The notes: generated by a model from the sequence alone, not told the origin. DNA of 64,000 nucleotides from Mycobacterium sp. D16R12 (GCF_002013465.1 NZ_MAFC01000032.1:1-64000); one strand, 5' to 3'; positions 1-9,226 are shown, counted from the stretch's first letter. Made by a program: numbers and translations.

Positions 1-31
1 GCCCGTGTACCTCCCACCGCCCGCCCCGTGC

Positions 32-57
32 GGAACATCCCGCTCTAGGCTGTTGTT
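32..57 (+). promoter_or_regulatory. Candidate ECF (SigH-like) promoter of trxB-trxA
   Basis: GGAACA at 32-37 is followed after 17 bases by GTT at 55-57. This fits the SigH-type consensus GGAAYA-N16-20-GTT, and thioredoxin genes are classic SigH targets in mycobacteria. The site lies about 60 bases upstream of the chosen trxB start. Matched by eye only. Confidence 0.45.
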
Positions 58-116
58 TCAGCACTCGCATGGCCTTGTGTGGAACAGGGACTCAGATCGG
101 ATCAGAAGGGAACCGC

Positions 117-1094
117 ATGTCGGAGGTTGTATCGACCGAGTCCGAATCGGGCGTCCACGAGCTCATCATCATCGGCTCCGGACCCGCTGGATACACCGCG
201 GCGGTCTACGCAGCCCGTGCCCAGCTGAAACCGGTTGTCTTCGAGGGCACCCAGTTCGGCGGCGCACTGATGACCACCACCGAGGTCGAGAACTACCCCG
301 GCTTCCGCGAGGGCATCATGGGGCCCGACCTCATGGACCAGATGCGTGAACAGGCCATCCGCTTCGGTGCCGACCTGCGCACCGAGGACGTCGACGAGGT
401 GTCCCTGCGGGGCCCCGTGAAGACCGTCACCGTCGGTAGCGAGGTTTACCGTTCCCGGGCCGTCATCCTGGCCATGGGCGCAGCACCGCGGTATCTCGGC
501 GTACCGGGGGAGGACACCCTGCTGGGCCGCGGTGTGAGCTCCTGTGCCACCTGCGACGGTTTCTTCTTCAAGGATCAGGACATCGCCGTCATCGGCGGCG
601 GCGATTCCGCGATGGAAGAGGCGACATTCCTCACACGGTTTGCCCGCAGTGTGACACTCATCCACCGCCGCGAGGAGTTCCGTGCCTCCAAGATCATGTT
701 GGAGCGGGCCTACGCGGATCCCAAGATCAACGTGCTGACCAACACCAAGATCATCGGGGTAGAGGGCGCCGATTCGGTGACCGGGCTCAAGCTGGAGAAC
801 GCGGTGACCGGGGAGGCTTCGCAGCTGCCCGTCACCGGCATGTTCGTCGCGGTCGGACACGACCCGCGCAGTGAACTTGTCCGGGATATCGTCGATGTGG
901 ATCCCGACGGATACGTGCTGGTGCGGGACAGAAGCACCTACACCTCATTGGAGGGCGTGTTCGCCGCAGGCGACCTCGTCGACCGGACCTACCGCCAGGC
1001 CGTCACCGCCGCCGGAAGTGGTTGTGCCGCAGCCATTGACGCCGAGCGCTGGCTTGCCGAGACTGCGCATTCCCAGACCCTCATCGAGGCTTAG
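117..1094 (+). CDS. trxB: Thioredoxin reductase
   Basis: NADPH-dependent FAD disulfide reductase that recycles thioredoxin in the cytoplasm. The 325-residue protein has an N-terminal FAD-binding GSGPAG motif near residue 20, the redox pair C143-A-T-C146, an NADPH-binding GGGDSA motif and a C-terminal FAD motif (GVFAAGDL). The ATG at 117 was chosen because an AGAAGGG ribosome site precedes it; an upstream in-frame ATG at 69 has none. trxA follows 29 bases downstream, so the two form an operon. It matches M. tuberculosis trxB2 (Rv3913) in content and position. Confidence 0.95.
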   Translation: MSEVVSTESESGVHELIIIGSGPAGYTAAVYAARAQLKPVVFEGTQFGGALMTTTEVENYPGFREGIMGPDLMDQMREQAIRFGADLRTEDVDEVSLRGPVKTVTVGSEVYRSRAVILAMGAAPRYLGVPGEDTLLGRGVSSCATCDGFFFKDQDIAVIGGGDSAMEEATFLTRFARSVTLIHRREEFRASKIMLERAYADPKINVLTNTKIIGVEGADSVTGLKLENAVTGEASQLPVTGMFVAVGHDPRSELVRDIVDVDPDGYVLVRDRSTYTSLEGVFAAGDLVDRTYRQAVTAAGSGCAAAIDAERWLAETAHSQTLIEA

Positions 1095-1123
1095 CCTCAC
1101 CGCCACTGATCACAAGGAGAATA

Positions 1124-1453
1124 ATGAGCGACCACGCGACCGTTACCGTCACCGACGATTCCTTCCAGGAGGACGTCGTCGCCAGCAACAAGCCGGTGCT
1201 GGTGGACTTCTGGGCTACCTGGTGCGGGCCCTGCAAGATGGTGGCCCCCGTGCTGGAGGAGATCGCCAAGGACCACGGTGACACCCTCACCATCGCCAAG
1301 CTGGATGTGGACGCCAACCCGGAGACCGCTCGCGCGTTCCAGGTCACCTCGATCCCCACGCTGATCCTGTTCCAGAATGGTGAGGCAACCAAGCGTATCG
1401 TCGGCGCCAAGAGCAAGTCGGCGTTGCTGCGGGAGCTGGATGGGGTCGTCTAA
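1124..1453 (+). CDS. trxA: Thioredoxin
   Basis: Small cytoplasmic disulfide reductant of 109 residues with the canonical W-C34-G-P-C37-K active site and the cis-proline context (TSIPTL). Length is normal for the family. It is preceded by an AAGGAGA ribosome site and lies 29 bases after trxB, so both halves of the thioredoxin system are co-expressed. It is the counterpart of M. tuberculosis trxC (Rv3914). Confidence 0.95.
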   Translation: MSDHATVTVTDDSFQEDVVASNKPVLVDFWATWCGPCKMVAPVLEEIAKDHGDTLTIAKLDVDANPETARAFQVTSIPTLILFQNGEATKRIVGAKSKSALLRELDGVV

Positions 1454-1588
1454 CCGGCCCAACACAGCCCGGTCGACAAGGCCGGGAGTTTCGCCCATCG
1501 CCTAGGCATCTGAGACAATAATGCCGTCCAGACGACGGGCTGCCGCTGTCCGGTCGAAGGTCGTGCGGTTTCTTGTGAAAGGCGGAGT

Positions 1589-2776
1589 ATGACGACAGGC
1601 GCGTCGAACATTCGCCACGGCGATCGAGGCCCGGCCGTCACCGAGGTGCGCGAGGTACTCACCGCACTCGGGTTCCTGGAGGACCCCGATGAGGTCTTGG
1701 CGACCGGCCGACACATTCTGGTGGACCACTTCGATGCGACGTTGCACGACGCCGTGCGGGCGTTCCAACAGCGCCGCGGCTTGCTGGTCGACGGCGTTGT
1801 CGGTGCCGCCACCTATCGCACCCTCAAGGAAGCCTCCTATCGCCTCGGAGAGCGCACCCTCTTCCACCAGTTCTCGGCGCCCATGTACGGCGACGATGTG
1901 GCGACCCTGCAGAAGCGTCTGCAAGATCTCGGGTTCTACACCGGCCTGGTGGACGGTAACTTCGGCCTGCAGACCTACAACTCGCTCATGTCGTACCAGC
2001 GGGAGTACGGGATGACCGCCGACGGCATCTGTGGACCGGAGACCCTGCGCTCCTTCCAGTTGTTGGGCCGGCACGTCACCGGCGGATCCGCGCATGCCAT
2101 TCGCGAGACCGAGCACGTCCGTAACGCCGGCCCGCAGCTCTCGGGAAAGCGCATCGTGATCGACCCCGGTCTCGGCGGACTCGACCGCGGCGTCATCGTG
2201 CCCGGCCGCGAGGGCCCGACCAGCGAAGCAGACATGTTGTGGGACTTGGCAAGCCGCCTCGAGGGACGGATGACCGCCATCGGGATGGACACCTACATCT
2301 CGCGCGCCATCCAGAACAACCCCACCGACATCGAGCGTGCAACCTACGCCAACAATGTGGGTGCCGATCTGATGATCAGCCTGCGTTTCGACTCGCAGCC
2401 CACGGTGGCCGCCAGCGGCGTCGCCTCCTACCACTTTGGCAACCTGCACGGCTCGGTGTCCACCATCGGACACATGCTGGCCGACTTCATTCAACGAGAA
2501 GTAGCCGCGCGCACCGGGTTACGTGACTGTCGCGCGCACGGCCGCACCTGGGACCTGCTGCGTCTCACCCGGATGCCCACCGTACAGGTGGACATCGGAT
2601 ACATCACCTCGCCGAATGATGTCTCCATCCTCAGCGCCGCGCACTACCGCGATGTGGTCGCCGAGTCGATTCTGGCCGCGGTCAAACGCGTGTACCTCCT
2701 CGGCAAGAACGACAGGCCCACGGGCACGTTCACTTTCGACGAGCTGCTGGCCCACGAATTGTCCGCCGGGAGCTAG
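1589..2776 (+). CDS. cwlM: CwlM, amidase-like regulator of peptidoglycan synthesis
   Basis: The 395-residue protein has two peptidoglycan-binding-type repeats (roughly residues 13-75 and 95-155) and a C-terminal N-acetylmuramoyl-L-alanine amidase (Amidase_3) fold (about 185-375). In M. tuberculosis CwlM (Rv3915) is a PknB-phosphorylated cytoplasmic activator of MurA rather than a working hydrolase. Here the usual zinc-ligand histidine in the DPGHGG motif is replaced by leucine (L195, DPGLGG), which fits loss of catalysis. No signal peptide is visible. A GGCGGAG ribosome site precedes the ATG. Its TAG stop overlaps the stop of the convergent ferredoxin gene in the shared sequence CTAG. Confidence 0.9.
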   Translation: MTTGASNIRHGDRGPAVTEVREVLTALGFLEDPDEVLATGRHILVDHFDATLHDAVRAFQQRRGLLVDGVVGAATYRTLKEASYRLGERTLFHQFSAPMYGDDVATLQKRLQDLGFYTGLVDGNFGLQTYNSLMSYQREYGMTADGICGPETLRSFQLLGRHVTGGSAHAIRETEHVRNAGPQLSGKRIVIDPGLGGLDRGVIVPGREGPTSEADMLWDLASRLEGRMTAIGMDTYISRAIQNNPTDIERATYANNVGADLMISLRFDSQPTVAASGVASYHFGNLHGSVSTIGHMLADFIQREVAARTGLRDCRAHGRTWDLLRLTRMPTVQVDIGYITSPNDVSILSAAHYRDVVAESILAAVKRVYLLGKNDRPTGTFTFDELLAHELSAGS

Positions 2777-2994
2777 TTCCCCGCTCGCACCTCGATAGCG
2801 CTCGCCGGGCAGAGGTGAGCCGCTGCGGCGGCTTCCGCCGCCTGATCCGCACGCAGCGCCCCGGTACCCCGCGCCGTAGCAGTGCCGTCCGGATCAGCGT
2901 CGAACAACTCCGGGTGCTGCGCGATGCAGTACCCCGACCCCATACACAGGTCCTGATCGACAGTCACGATAATCCCGCTGCCGGGCGCGCTCAT
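2773..2994 (-). CDS. Small ferredoxin (P450 redox partner)
   Basis: A 73-residue single-cluster ferredoxin. It shows D-L-C-M-G-S-G-Y-C near the N-terminus and L-C-P near the C-terminus. The position of the second cysteine in the usual CxxCxxC motif is occupied by another residue, as is typical for actinobacterial P450-linked ferredoxins with 3Fe-4S or atypical clusters. The ATG at 2994 starts two bases after the P450 stop, with its AGGAGG ribosome site inside the end of the P450 gene. It very likely passes electrons to that P450. Confidence 0.88.
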   Translation of the reverse strand: MSAPGSGIIVTVDQDLCMGSGYCIAQHPELFDADPDGTATARGTGALRADQAAEAAAAAHLCPASAIEVRAGN

Positions 2995-2996
2995 GC

Positions 2997-4613
2997 TCAC
3001 GCCCTCCTGAGCGTGACGGGCAATCCGCCGTCCAGGGTCACCGAGAAATTGAAGTGGTGCTTGGGTTTCCATCCCCTTGGCAGCGTCAAGCGATATCTCT
3101 GAAAGATGATCGCGAGCAAGAACTGCGCATTCATGTATGCCATGCCGGTGCCCAGACAGTGGTGCCTGCCCGACCCAAACGGCATGAACGCCAACCTCGG
3201 GCGCTGCTTAACCAGCGCCTCGTCCATGAACCGGTTGGGGTCATAGGAGTCGGGATCCGCCCACCATCGTGGATCTCGATGCATCGAGTACAGCGACGGG
3301 CCGACTATCGTGTGCCGCGGGATGAAGTACCCGCCTATCACGTCGTCTTCCATCGCGAACCGCGGATTGAGTGGGTGGCCCTGCAGCCGCTGTCCCTCGT
3401 CGAAACACGCTTTCGCCCAAGCTAACTTGGGCAAGTCCTCAGGGGTCGGGAGCGCGCCGTGCAGTGAGTCGACCTCCGTGTACAAACGGCCGAGATGATC
3501 GGGGTGGGCCAGCAGTAGGGCGACGGTCCACGACAGCGACGCCACTACCGTCTCGTATCCACCCGCCATCAAGATCATCAGTTCCATACTGAGATCGCGT
3601 TCGGACAAAGGACTTCCGTCATCGTAGGTGGCCTCTAACAACAGGCTCAACAGGTCCGGCGTCTCGACAGGATTCCGGCGACGCTCCTCGATCAACCGCC
3701 TCGTCAGTCGTCGCAGTCGCCACATGGACCTGGGTGCGGTATCCCGTCCGGGCATGGGGAGCAGCCGCGGCCGTGGACTCATCAGCGTCACCGAGGCCAT
3801 CAGCGACATGAAAGTTCTTAAGTCGACGTCGGTTTCGTGGATCTCCTGCTCGGTGATCGCCGACGAGAACATTGCGCGAAGGAACGCCGGTAAGGTCACC
3901 TGCGCGATGGCGTGCTGCAGATCCACCGGTTGACCGGTGTCAATCCACCGTGACCACCGGTCCACTCGGATGACAAACTCATCTGCGATCACCTCCGCTA
4001 CCCGTGCCAAGTGGCGGCGCCCGAACATCGGCATGAGCATCCGGCGTCGCTGCCGGAACTTCTCCCCCTCGAGCATCGGAATCGCCGCGCCGATCACGCC
4101 CATCGCGGCCTGGCCCGGCCCGATCATGCTGTAACGACCCACCGGATCATCCATCACCTGGCTGGCGTAGTCCGGATGGTTCACCACGACAATGCTGCCG
4201 CCCAACGGAAATGGGACACGATAGATGTCGCCGTACTCGTTGGCGCACCGCCGAAAGAACTCGAACGGCTCCCGCCGCATCTCCAGGACACTGCCCACCA
4301 CGGGCCGGCCGACGGGGCCGGGTGGAGTGAGCACAGAGCTCCCCACCCCCCGCACGGCGCTGGACGCCAGCGGTATCCCTGCGCGGGTCATCCCCCACGG
4401 GTCGTGCCGCAAAGATGCGAATCTCCCCCGTGCCCTGCCAATCTCGTTGACTTCACACACCGTTGGATTCATCGGCAGTGGCCCCCATTGCCCCGCCAGC
4501 TCGCGCGGTAGGCCCTCACCCGGCGCGGAACTTCGGGTGTGGGTCGGTATCTGAGCCTCTAGCGGGCAGGCCTCGGCCACGGTCGAGACCAGCGGTGGCT
4601 GCGGCATATTCAT
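2997..4613 (-). CDS. Cytochrome P450
   Basis: A heme monooxygenase. The C-terminal heme-ligand loop reads F-G-S-G-R-H-H-C-L-G, and the I-helix oxygen-activation motif reads A-G-G-Y-E-T. The ATG at 4613 has a good ribosome site (GAAGAGGA) and gives 538 residues, about 90 more than a typical soluble bacterial P450. The extra N-terminus is low in recognisable motifs, so translation may instead begin internally. The gene sits between a multi-pass membrane protein (24 bases upstream) and a ferredoxin (2 bases downstream), so it is the core of a three-gene oxidation operon. The CYP subfamily and substrate cannot be assigned. Confidence 0.88.
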   Translation of the reverse strand: MNMPQPPLVSTVAEACPLEAQIPTHTRSSAPGEGLPRELAGQWGPLPMNPTVCEVNEIGRARGRFASLRHDPWGMTRAGIPLASSAVRGVGSSVLTPPGPVGRPVVGSVLEMRREPFEFFRRCANEYGDIYRVPFPLGGSIVVVNHPDYASQVMDDPVGRYSMIGPGQAAMGVIGAAIPMLEGEKFRQRRRMLMPMFGRRHLARVAEVIADEFVIRVDRWSRWIDTGQPVDLQHAIAQVTLPAFLRAMFSSAITEQEIHETDVDLRTFMSLMASVTLMSPRPRLLPMPGRDTAPRSMWRLRRLTRRLIEERRRNPVETPDLLSLLLEATYDDGSPLSERDLSMELMILMAGGYETVVASLSWTVALLLAHPDHLGRLYTEVDSLHGALPTPEDLPKLAWAKACFDEGQRLQGHPLNPRFAMEDDVIGGYFIPRHTIVGPSLYSMHRDPRWWADPDSYDPNRFMDEALVKQRPRLAFMPFGSGRHHCLGTGMAYMNAQFLLAIIFQRYRLTLPRGWKPKHHFNFSVTLDGGLPVTLRRA

Positions 4614-4637
4614 CAGTTCCTCTTCCCGAGAGTTCGA

Positions 4638-5486
4638 TTACGCTGCCGGAGCGGGTTGTCTGGCCGGCGTGCTGCGCGCCGGTCCCAACACCCTGGCTCC
4701 GACCTCGTCGCGGTAGCGCTGACACGTCGGTGAGTACGCCGCGATGACGACCGCCGCGAGATTGAGCGCCGTGGACAGGCTGGCCAGCGCCCAGGACGGC
4801 CCCGGTCCAAGCCCCAGATGAATCGCGAAATAGTTCGGCAGCGTGCAGACGATCGTGTAGGCCAGATACACCCCAGGAGCAACGAACGGGATTATCGCCC
4901 AACGGTATCCACGCATGTGCGGCCGTATTGCGACCAGTACCCATGCGATCATGACCAGAAATCCGCCGTTTTGCACCAGACTCGGCAGCGGCACACCGAA
5001 GACCAGCGCGTTGTTGCTGTAGTAGTGCATCAGGCCGAAATGGCTGTTGACCATCTCGCCGATACATTCGGCGATTCCGAACACGACCGCGAATGCGATG
5101 AGTGTCCATGCGGCCCAGCCCTTCTTGATCATCTCGTACACCACCAAGGCCGTGGGCGCTGTGCCTACCCACACCAGCGGAACGAAGATCGGTAACGGCC
5201 GGTCGGCGATGGTGACGTACGGCAAGACATTGGTCATGTACGTGGTGGCGCCGATGACGTCGAGCCATGGTTCGACGAAGTACGGCAAGATCGTCACCCC
5301 GCTGAGCATGACGAGCCAATACATCAGGGCGTCTTCGTGCCTGCGCATGGTCATCCAGCCCACCCAGACGAGCGAGATCGCCAGGCACGCAACGAGTACG
5401 GCGACAACCGTCCACGCCCACCACGGCTCGCCATGAATGACAGGGGGCGGACCCCATTGCGCGCCCGCGCTCAGCCGTGTGATCAC
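4638..5486 (-). CDS. Multi-pass membrane protein, first gene of P450 operon
   Basis: A 282-residue hydrophobic protein with about seven or eight predicted membrane segments and short polar loops. A tryptophan-rich first helix follows a short cytoplasmic or exported N-terminus, and the C-terminal tail is Ala/Pro-rich. I do not recognise the family. It starts with GTG and heads the membrane protein-P450-ferredoxin operon, divergent from a TetR gene. It might bind or transport the P450 substrate, but that rests on position only. Confidence 0.75.
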   Translation of the reverse strand: MITRLSAGAQWGPPPVIHGEPWWAWTVVAVLVACLAISLVWVGWMTMRRHEDALMYWLVMLSGVTILPYFVEPWLDVIGATTYMTNVLPYVTIADRPLPIFVPLVWVGTAPTALVVYEMIKKGWAAWTLIAFAVVFGIAECIGEMVNSHFGLMHYYSNNALVFGVPLPSLVQNGGFLVMIAWVLVAIRPHMRGYRWAIIPFVAPGVYLAYTIVCTLPNYFAIHLGLGPGPSWALASLSTALNLAAVVIAAYSPTCQRYRDEVGARVLGPARSTPARQPAPAA

Positions 5487-5534
5487 AAGTGTCCTTTCGC
5501 CGTCGCCTACAGAACCTTTTCGGACATTAGTGTC

Positions 5535-5571
5535 TGACTCGAGAACAAGTCAATCATTTCGAGACAAATCA
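5535..5571. promoter_or_regulatory. Repeats in divergent promoter region (possible TetR operator)
   Basis: The gap between the membrane-protein gene and the TetR gene contains an inverted repeat TGACT-N8-AGTCA (5535-5552). It also has two imperfect direct repeats starting CGAGAACAAGTCA (5540) and CGAGACAAATCA (5560), 20 bases apart. This is a reasonable place for autoregulation by the adjacent TetR protein. Confidence 0.4.
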
Positions 5572-5627
5572 TTCCGTTGAAGGACATGGCTGGCACGGTG
5601 CCTCGGTGGTCGACTATCCTCGGCCGC

Positions 5628-6269
5628 ATGGTGGACCCATCGGGATCGCCGATCCGGATGGCCGATCGGCAGCGCGCCCGCCGCAGCGAGCTCGTCAAAG
5701 AAGAGGTGGTCGAGGCAGCCCTGGCGGAGTTCTCCGAGCGCGGATACCACCAGACCTCCATCGCGCATATCGCGGAGCGGCTCGGCACCGGGCACTCGAT
5801 GTTCTATCGATACTTCACCAACAAGCGCGACATCCTTGAACACGTGGTCCAGCACGCCACCCAGCGCACCATCGAGACCCTCAGTCATACGCTTCCCGGC
5901 AGCATCACGTCGCTGGACGAATTCCATGATTTCGCAGTGAATCTCGGGCTCGCCTACATCGGAATGGTGGTCGCCGATCCACGGCTGTCGCGCTTGATGC
6001 TGCAACAGGGCGCTGCGGTGGATGCGGAGATGACCGCGCAGTTCTGTCGCGTATTCGACGCGGGGGCTTCGGTTCTCGCCGGCCTATTGCGCGGCGGCAT
6101 CGAATCCGGTTATGTGCGCCCGGATATCGACGTCGAGGCCGTCGCTGATTCGGTGGCAGGTATACCGCTGGGTGTGCTCGCCCGCTACGGGCACGATCCC
6201 GATCAGGACATCCTCGCGTCTCGAGTCCGTGCGACCGCCGACCTCGTCTGCCGGGGCATCGCACCCTGA
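5628..6269 (+). CDS. TetR-family transcriptional regulator
   Basis: A 213-residue protein (from the ATG at 5628) with an N-terminal TetR helix-turn-helix: an AALAEFSERGYHQTSI helix, then IAERLGTGHSMFYRYFTNKRDIL. A larger helical ligand-binding C-terminal domain follows. In-frame ATGs at 5577 and 5658 are alternatives. It is transcribed away from the P450 operon and followed 39 bases later by a metallo-beta-lactamase-fold gene. It probably controls one or both units, with an unknown ligand. Confidence 0.85.
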   Translation: MVDPSGSPIRMADRQRARRSELVKEEVVEAALAEFSERGYHQTSIAHIAERLGTGHSMFYRYFTNKRDILEHVVQHATQRTIETLSHTLPGSITSLDEFHDFAVNLGLAYIGMVVADPRLSRLMLQQGAAVDAEMTAQFCRVFDAGASVLAGLLRGGIESGYVRPDIDVEAVADSVAGIPLGVLARYGHDPDQDILASRVRATADLVCRGIAP

Positions 6270-6308
6270 GGGGAATACGCCCCCTACCGGTGAGCGTTTT
6301 TCGCGGCT

Positions 6309-7217
6309 GTGAACACTTTCACCGTCGGCGACGCGACCATCACGCAGCTGACCGAACTCGAGGTGTGGCCCATCCCGCCACGTGATTGGTATCCGGCCAT
6401 CAGCGACGAGCAGATCGCATTCGCCCGCGCGGCGTATGCACCCTCGGCTGTCTCGAAGGACGGTACCGAGCTGGTCTTCTCCATTCACAACTACCTCATC
6501 GAGCTGGGCGGCACCGTGGTGGTTGTCGATACCTGCTCGGGCAATCACAAGAACCGGCCCTTCTTCCCGGACCTGCACATGCTCGATACCGACTACCTGA
6601 CTCGCCTCAGACGGGCTGGATTCGATCCGGACGATGTCGACATCGTCATCAATACCCATCTTCATATGGATCACTGCGGCTGGAACACGCGGTTGACCGA
6701 GGGCGGCTGGCGCCCCACCTTCTCGAACGCCACCTACCTATTCGACTCTACTGAGCTGAAATACCTTCAGGCACAGTGGGAATCCGCTCCGGTGGAGGAA
6801 TGGACCGAAGGCGGCGGCTGGGTCTATCAGGACAGTGTGCTTCCGGTCCTCGAAGACGCAACACACGCTGTTGTCGGACCGGGTCATCAGATCCACTCTC
6901 ACGGCTCCACCCGCATCACCACCCTCGACGCCGCCGGACACACCCCGGGGCACCTCGCCATCGAGATCAGCACTCCGAGCGCCGGTGTGATCATCGCCGG
7001 CGACGCACTGCACCACCCGATGCAGGCCCAGTTTCCAGATCTACCCTTCTTCGCGGACGCCGACGCCCTCATGGGCATCGCCGCACGCCGCTCACTGCTG
7101 GGGCGGTGTGCCGATGAAGGCCTTCGGCTTGTGACGGCCCATTTCCCGGCTCATCTACCGCTCGGCGTCCGTCGTAGCGGTACCGCATTCGAATGGGACC
7201 CTCGAGCCGCGGGATAA
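6309..7217 (+). CDS. Metallo-beta-lactamase-fold hydrolase
   Basis: A 302-residue cytoplasmic protein with the metal-binding motif T-H-L-H-M-D-H followed by distal ligands in A-A-G-H-T-P-G-H, G-D-A-L-H-H and T-A-H-F. This is the layout of the lactonase/glyoxalase-II-like part of the superfamily. The GTG start at 6309 has only a weak ribosome site. It lies 39 bases after the TetR gene on the same strand, so it may be co-transcribed and hydrolyse an ester, lactone or thioester related to the P450 substrate. The substrate is unknown. Confidence 0.82.
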   Translation: MNTFTVGDATITQLTELEVWPIPPRDWYPAISDEQIAFARAAYAPSAVSKDGTELVFSIHNYLIELGGTVVVVDTCSGNHKNRPFFPDLHMLDTDYLTRLRRAGFDPDDVDIVINTHLHMDHCGWNTRLTEGGWRPTFSNATYLFDSTELKYLQAQWESAPVEEWTEGGGWVYQDSVLPVLEDATHAVVGPGHQIHSHGSTRITTLDAAGHTPGHLAIEISTPSAGVIIAGDALHHPMQAQFPDLPFFADADALMGIAARRSLLGRCADEGLRLVTAHFPAHLPLGVRRSGTAFEWDPRAAG

Positions 7218-7238
7218 GCCCGTGCTCAGGAGATGCAG

Positions 7239-7988
7239 CTAGAACGCGGCGCCAACCACTGGTCCCGCCCCGGCGGGTTGCGGGATCTGCACCGATTCCA
7301 GCAGCCGCTCCAGTGCGGCCTCCACATCGGCCTTCCAGCCGAGCCCACGGTCAAGCTCTAATCGCAGTCTCGGGAAATGCTGATGGGGCGCCACCACGGT
7401 GAAGCCGACATCCTTCAGGAAGTCCACGTCGATCATGCACTGCTCGATGGTGCACTCACCCAACACATCTGCCGCATCGGCGAATCTGGCCGTCGTTGGG
7501 CCTTTCGGGCGAAGAGGATCCGATCCCGGACCTTCGCACAATTCCAGCGCCTCATTGGTTCGGCCGAATGCCTCCAGTGCCCGCACACCACGGCGCACCA
7601 ACTCGGCGACTACGTTGGCGACGATGCTGTGCGGCAAGCCGTCTGATTCGTGCCCCGGCTCCACCCCCAGGGACGTCAGCAGGACCGCGTCGGCGCTCAC
7701 CGGAGCCGTTGGAAACAAGCGGGCACGCGGCACCACCCCGGGCGGGGCATACAACGCGTACCCCACGGTGGCCGGTCGAGACTGCGGGCCGGTGACCGCG
7801 ACCTGACCGCATGACCCCCACTCGAGCATGACCATCGACAGCCACGCTTCCTTCTCGAACTCGGGGTCCGACAGGTGCTGGTTATCTCCGACGGTAGCGG
7901 GGTCCACTTCCCAGAAGACACACCGCCGGGCGTGCTTGGGTAGCTGCTCGAAACCATCGAGCCGCAAAGGAACGATCCGAGCCGACAC
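7239..7988 (-). CDS. GNAT-like conserved protein (Rv3916c-type)
   Basis: A 249-residue protein from the GTG at 7988 (reading V-S-A-R-I-V-P-L). It resembles the conserved mycobacterial GNAT-like protein that sits beside parB in M. tuberculosis. The central part (A-V-T-G...V-G-Y-A-L-Y) and the later V-A-E-L-V-R-R-G-V-R helix fit an acetyltransferase fold, but no substrate can be named. The reading frame extends upstream to 8039 without a convincing ribosome site. It follows parB on the same strand after about 250 bases. Confidence 0.72.
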   Translation of the reverse strand: MSARIVPLRLDGFEQLPKHARRCVFWEVDPATVGDNQHLSDPEFEKEAWLSMVMLEWGSCGQVAVTGPQSRPATVGYALYAPPGVVPRARLFPTAPVSADAVLLTSLGVEPGHESDGLPHSIVANVVAELVRRGVRALEAFGRTNEALELCEGPGSDPLRPKGPTTARFADAADVLGECTIEQCMIDVDFLKDVGFTVVAPHQHFPRLRLELDRGLGWKADVEAALERLLESVQIPQPAGAGPVVGAAF

Positions 7989-8242
7989 TGGTCTAGTACG
8001 CCTCCACGTCTGGTCAACATGGTGCGCGGTACGCCTCATGCGTCCGGCAACCCCTCAAGGATAAGCGAAATTTCTGGTTTGGCACCCGCCGGCCTCGTCG
8101 TGATGCGCCGAAACCGTAACCGCTACCGCGGCCGAGCAAGCCGCTCCGCTGCTGAACCGAAACCCCTTATTTACCAACCACTTTCGCGGCCCGGTGGGAT
8201 TTTGGCGGGTTTCACGTCACTGTGACGTTTTTCCCCTGTGGG

Positions 8243-9226
8243 TCAGGACGTTGCCTCGCCGGACATCATGTCGACAATTCGCTGCAAATCCTCGACCGAA
8301 CCGAACTCGACGACGATTTTGCCCTTACGCTTCCCCAGGCTCACCGTCACGCGAGTGTCGAAGGTACCCGACAGTCGCTCGGCGACATCCTGAAGACCAG
8401 GCATCTGGATCGGCTTGCGCCGCGGTGCCGGTTTGGGGGCATCGCTGCGGTTCGCCAGCGTCACCGCTTCCTCTGCGGCACGCACCGACATGCCTTCCGC
8501 CACGATCCGCGCGGCGAGCTCCTCCTGTGCTCCGGCGCCACCATCAAGGGCGAGCAGCGCGCGCGCATGCCCCGCCGACAGCACGCCCGCCGCGACCCGA
8601 CGCTGTACCGCGATGGGCAGACGCAGCAGCCTGATCATGTTGGAGATCACCGGCCGCGACCGGCCGATCCGGGTGGCCAGTTCCTCGTGCGTTACGTCGA
8701 ACTCGTCGAGAAGCTGTTGGTAGGCGGCCGCCTCTTCCAAGGGGTTGAGCTGTGCCCGATGGATATTCTCGAGCAGCGCGTCGCGGAGCAGATTGTCGTC
8801 GGCCGTCTCGCGGACGATCGCCGGGATGGTCTCAAGGCCGGCCTGTTGGGTGGCACGCCACCGCCGCTCCCCCATCACCAGTTCATAATCGCCGCCCTCG
8901 GCCGTACGCACGACGATCGGCTGCATCACGCCGAACTCACGGATCGAGTGAACCAGCTCGGCGAGCGCCTCCTCATCGAACACCTGGCGCGGCTGCTTGG
9001 GGTTGGGCTTGATGGCCGTCACCGGGATCTCACGATAGACCGCGCCGATATCGACAGGAGGCGCTACCGGAGCCGTAGGGCCGCCGCCGATGATCACATC
9101 GGCGGCCGCATCTCCCAGACGCGGACCCGAAGGAGCCGGCGAGCCATCCACCGGTGCGGTCGGGATCAGGGATGCCAGGCCTCGGCCGAGTCCGCCCTTA
9201 CGCCGTGATGATGGCGACTGACTCAT
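8243..9226 (-). CDS. parB: Chromosome partitioning protein ParB
   Basis: A CTP-dependent DNA clamp of 327 residues that loads at parS and spreads. The N-terminal ParB/Srx domain has the G-E-R-R-W-R-A box. A central helix-turn-helix domain (THEELATRIGRSRPVISNMIRLL) and a C-terminal dimerisation segment follow. A GGGAGAA ribosome site precedes the ATG. It lies 64 bases downstream of parA, and two parS sites occur in this window at 10206-10221 and 10955-10970. Confidence 0.97.
   Translation of the reverse strand: MSQSPSSRRKGGLGRGLASLIPTAPVDGSPAPSGPRLGDAAADVIIGGGPTAPVAPPVDIGAVYREIPVTAIKPNPKQPRQVFDEEALAELVHSIREFGVMQPIVVRTAEGGDYELVMGERRWRATQQAGLETIPAIVRETADDNLLRDALLENIHRAQLNPLEEAAAYQQLLDEFDVTHEELATRIGRSRPVISNMIRLLRLPIAVQRRVAAGVLSAGHARALLALDGGAGAQEELAARIVAEGMSVRAAEEAVTLANRSDAPKPAPRRKPIQMPGLQDVAERLSGTFDTRVTVSLGKRKGKIVVEFGSVEDLQRIVDMMSGEATS

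Noticed and set aside
8210..8236. A third parS-like site (gtttcacgtcactgtgacg) downstream of parB
   Set aside because: Only one half matches parS; the other half forms a different inverted repeat (ACGTCA-ctg-TGACGT). Its T-run points away from the adjacent leftward genes, so a terminator call is also unsupported.
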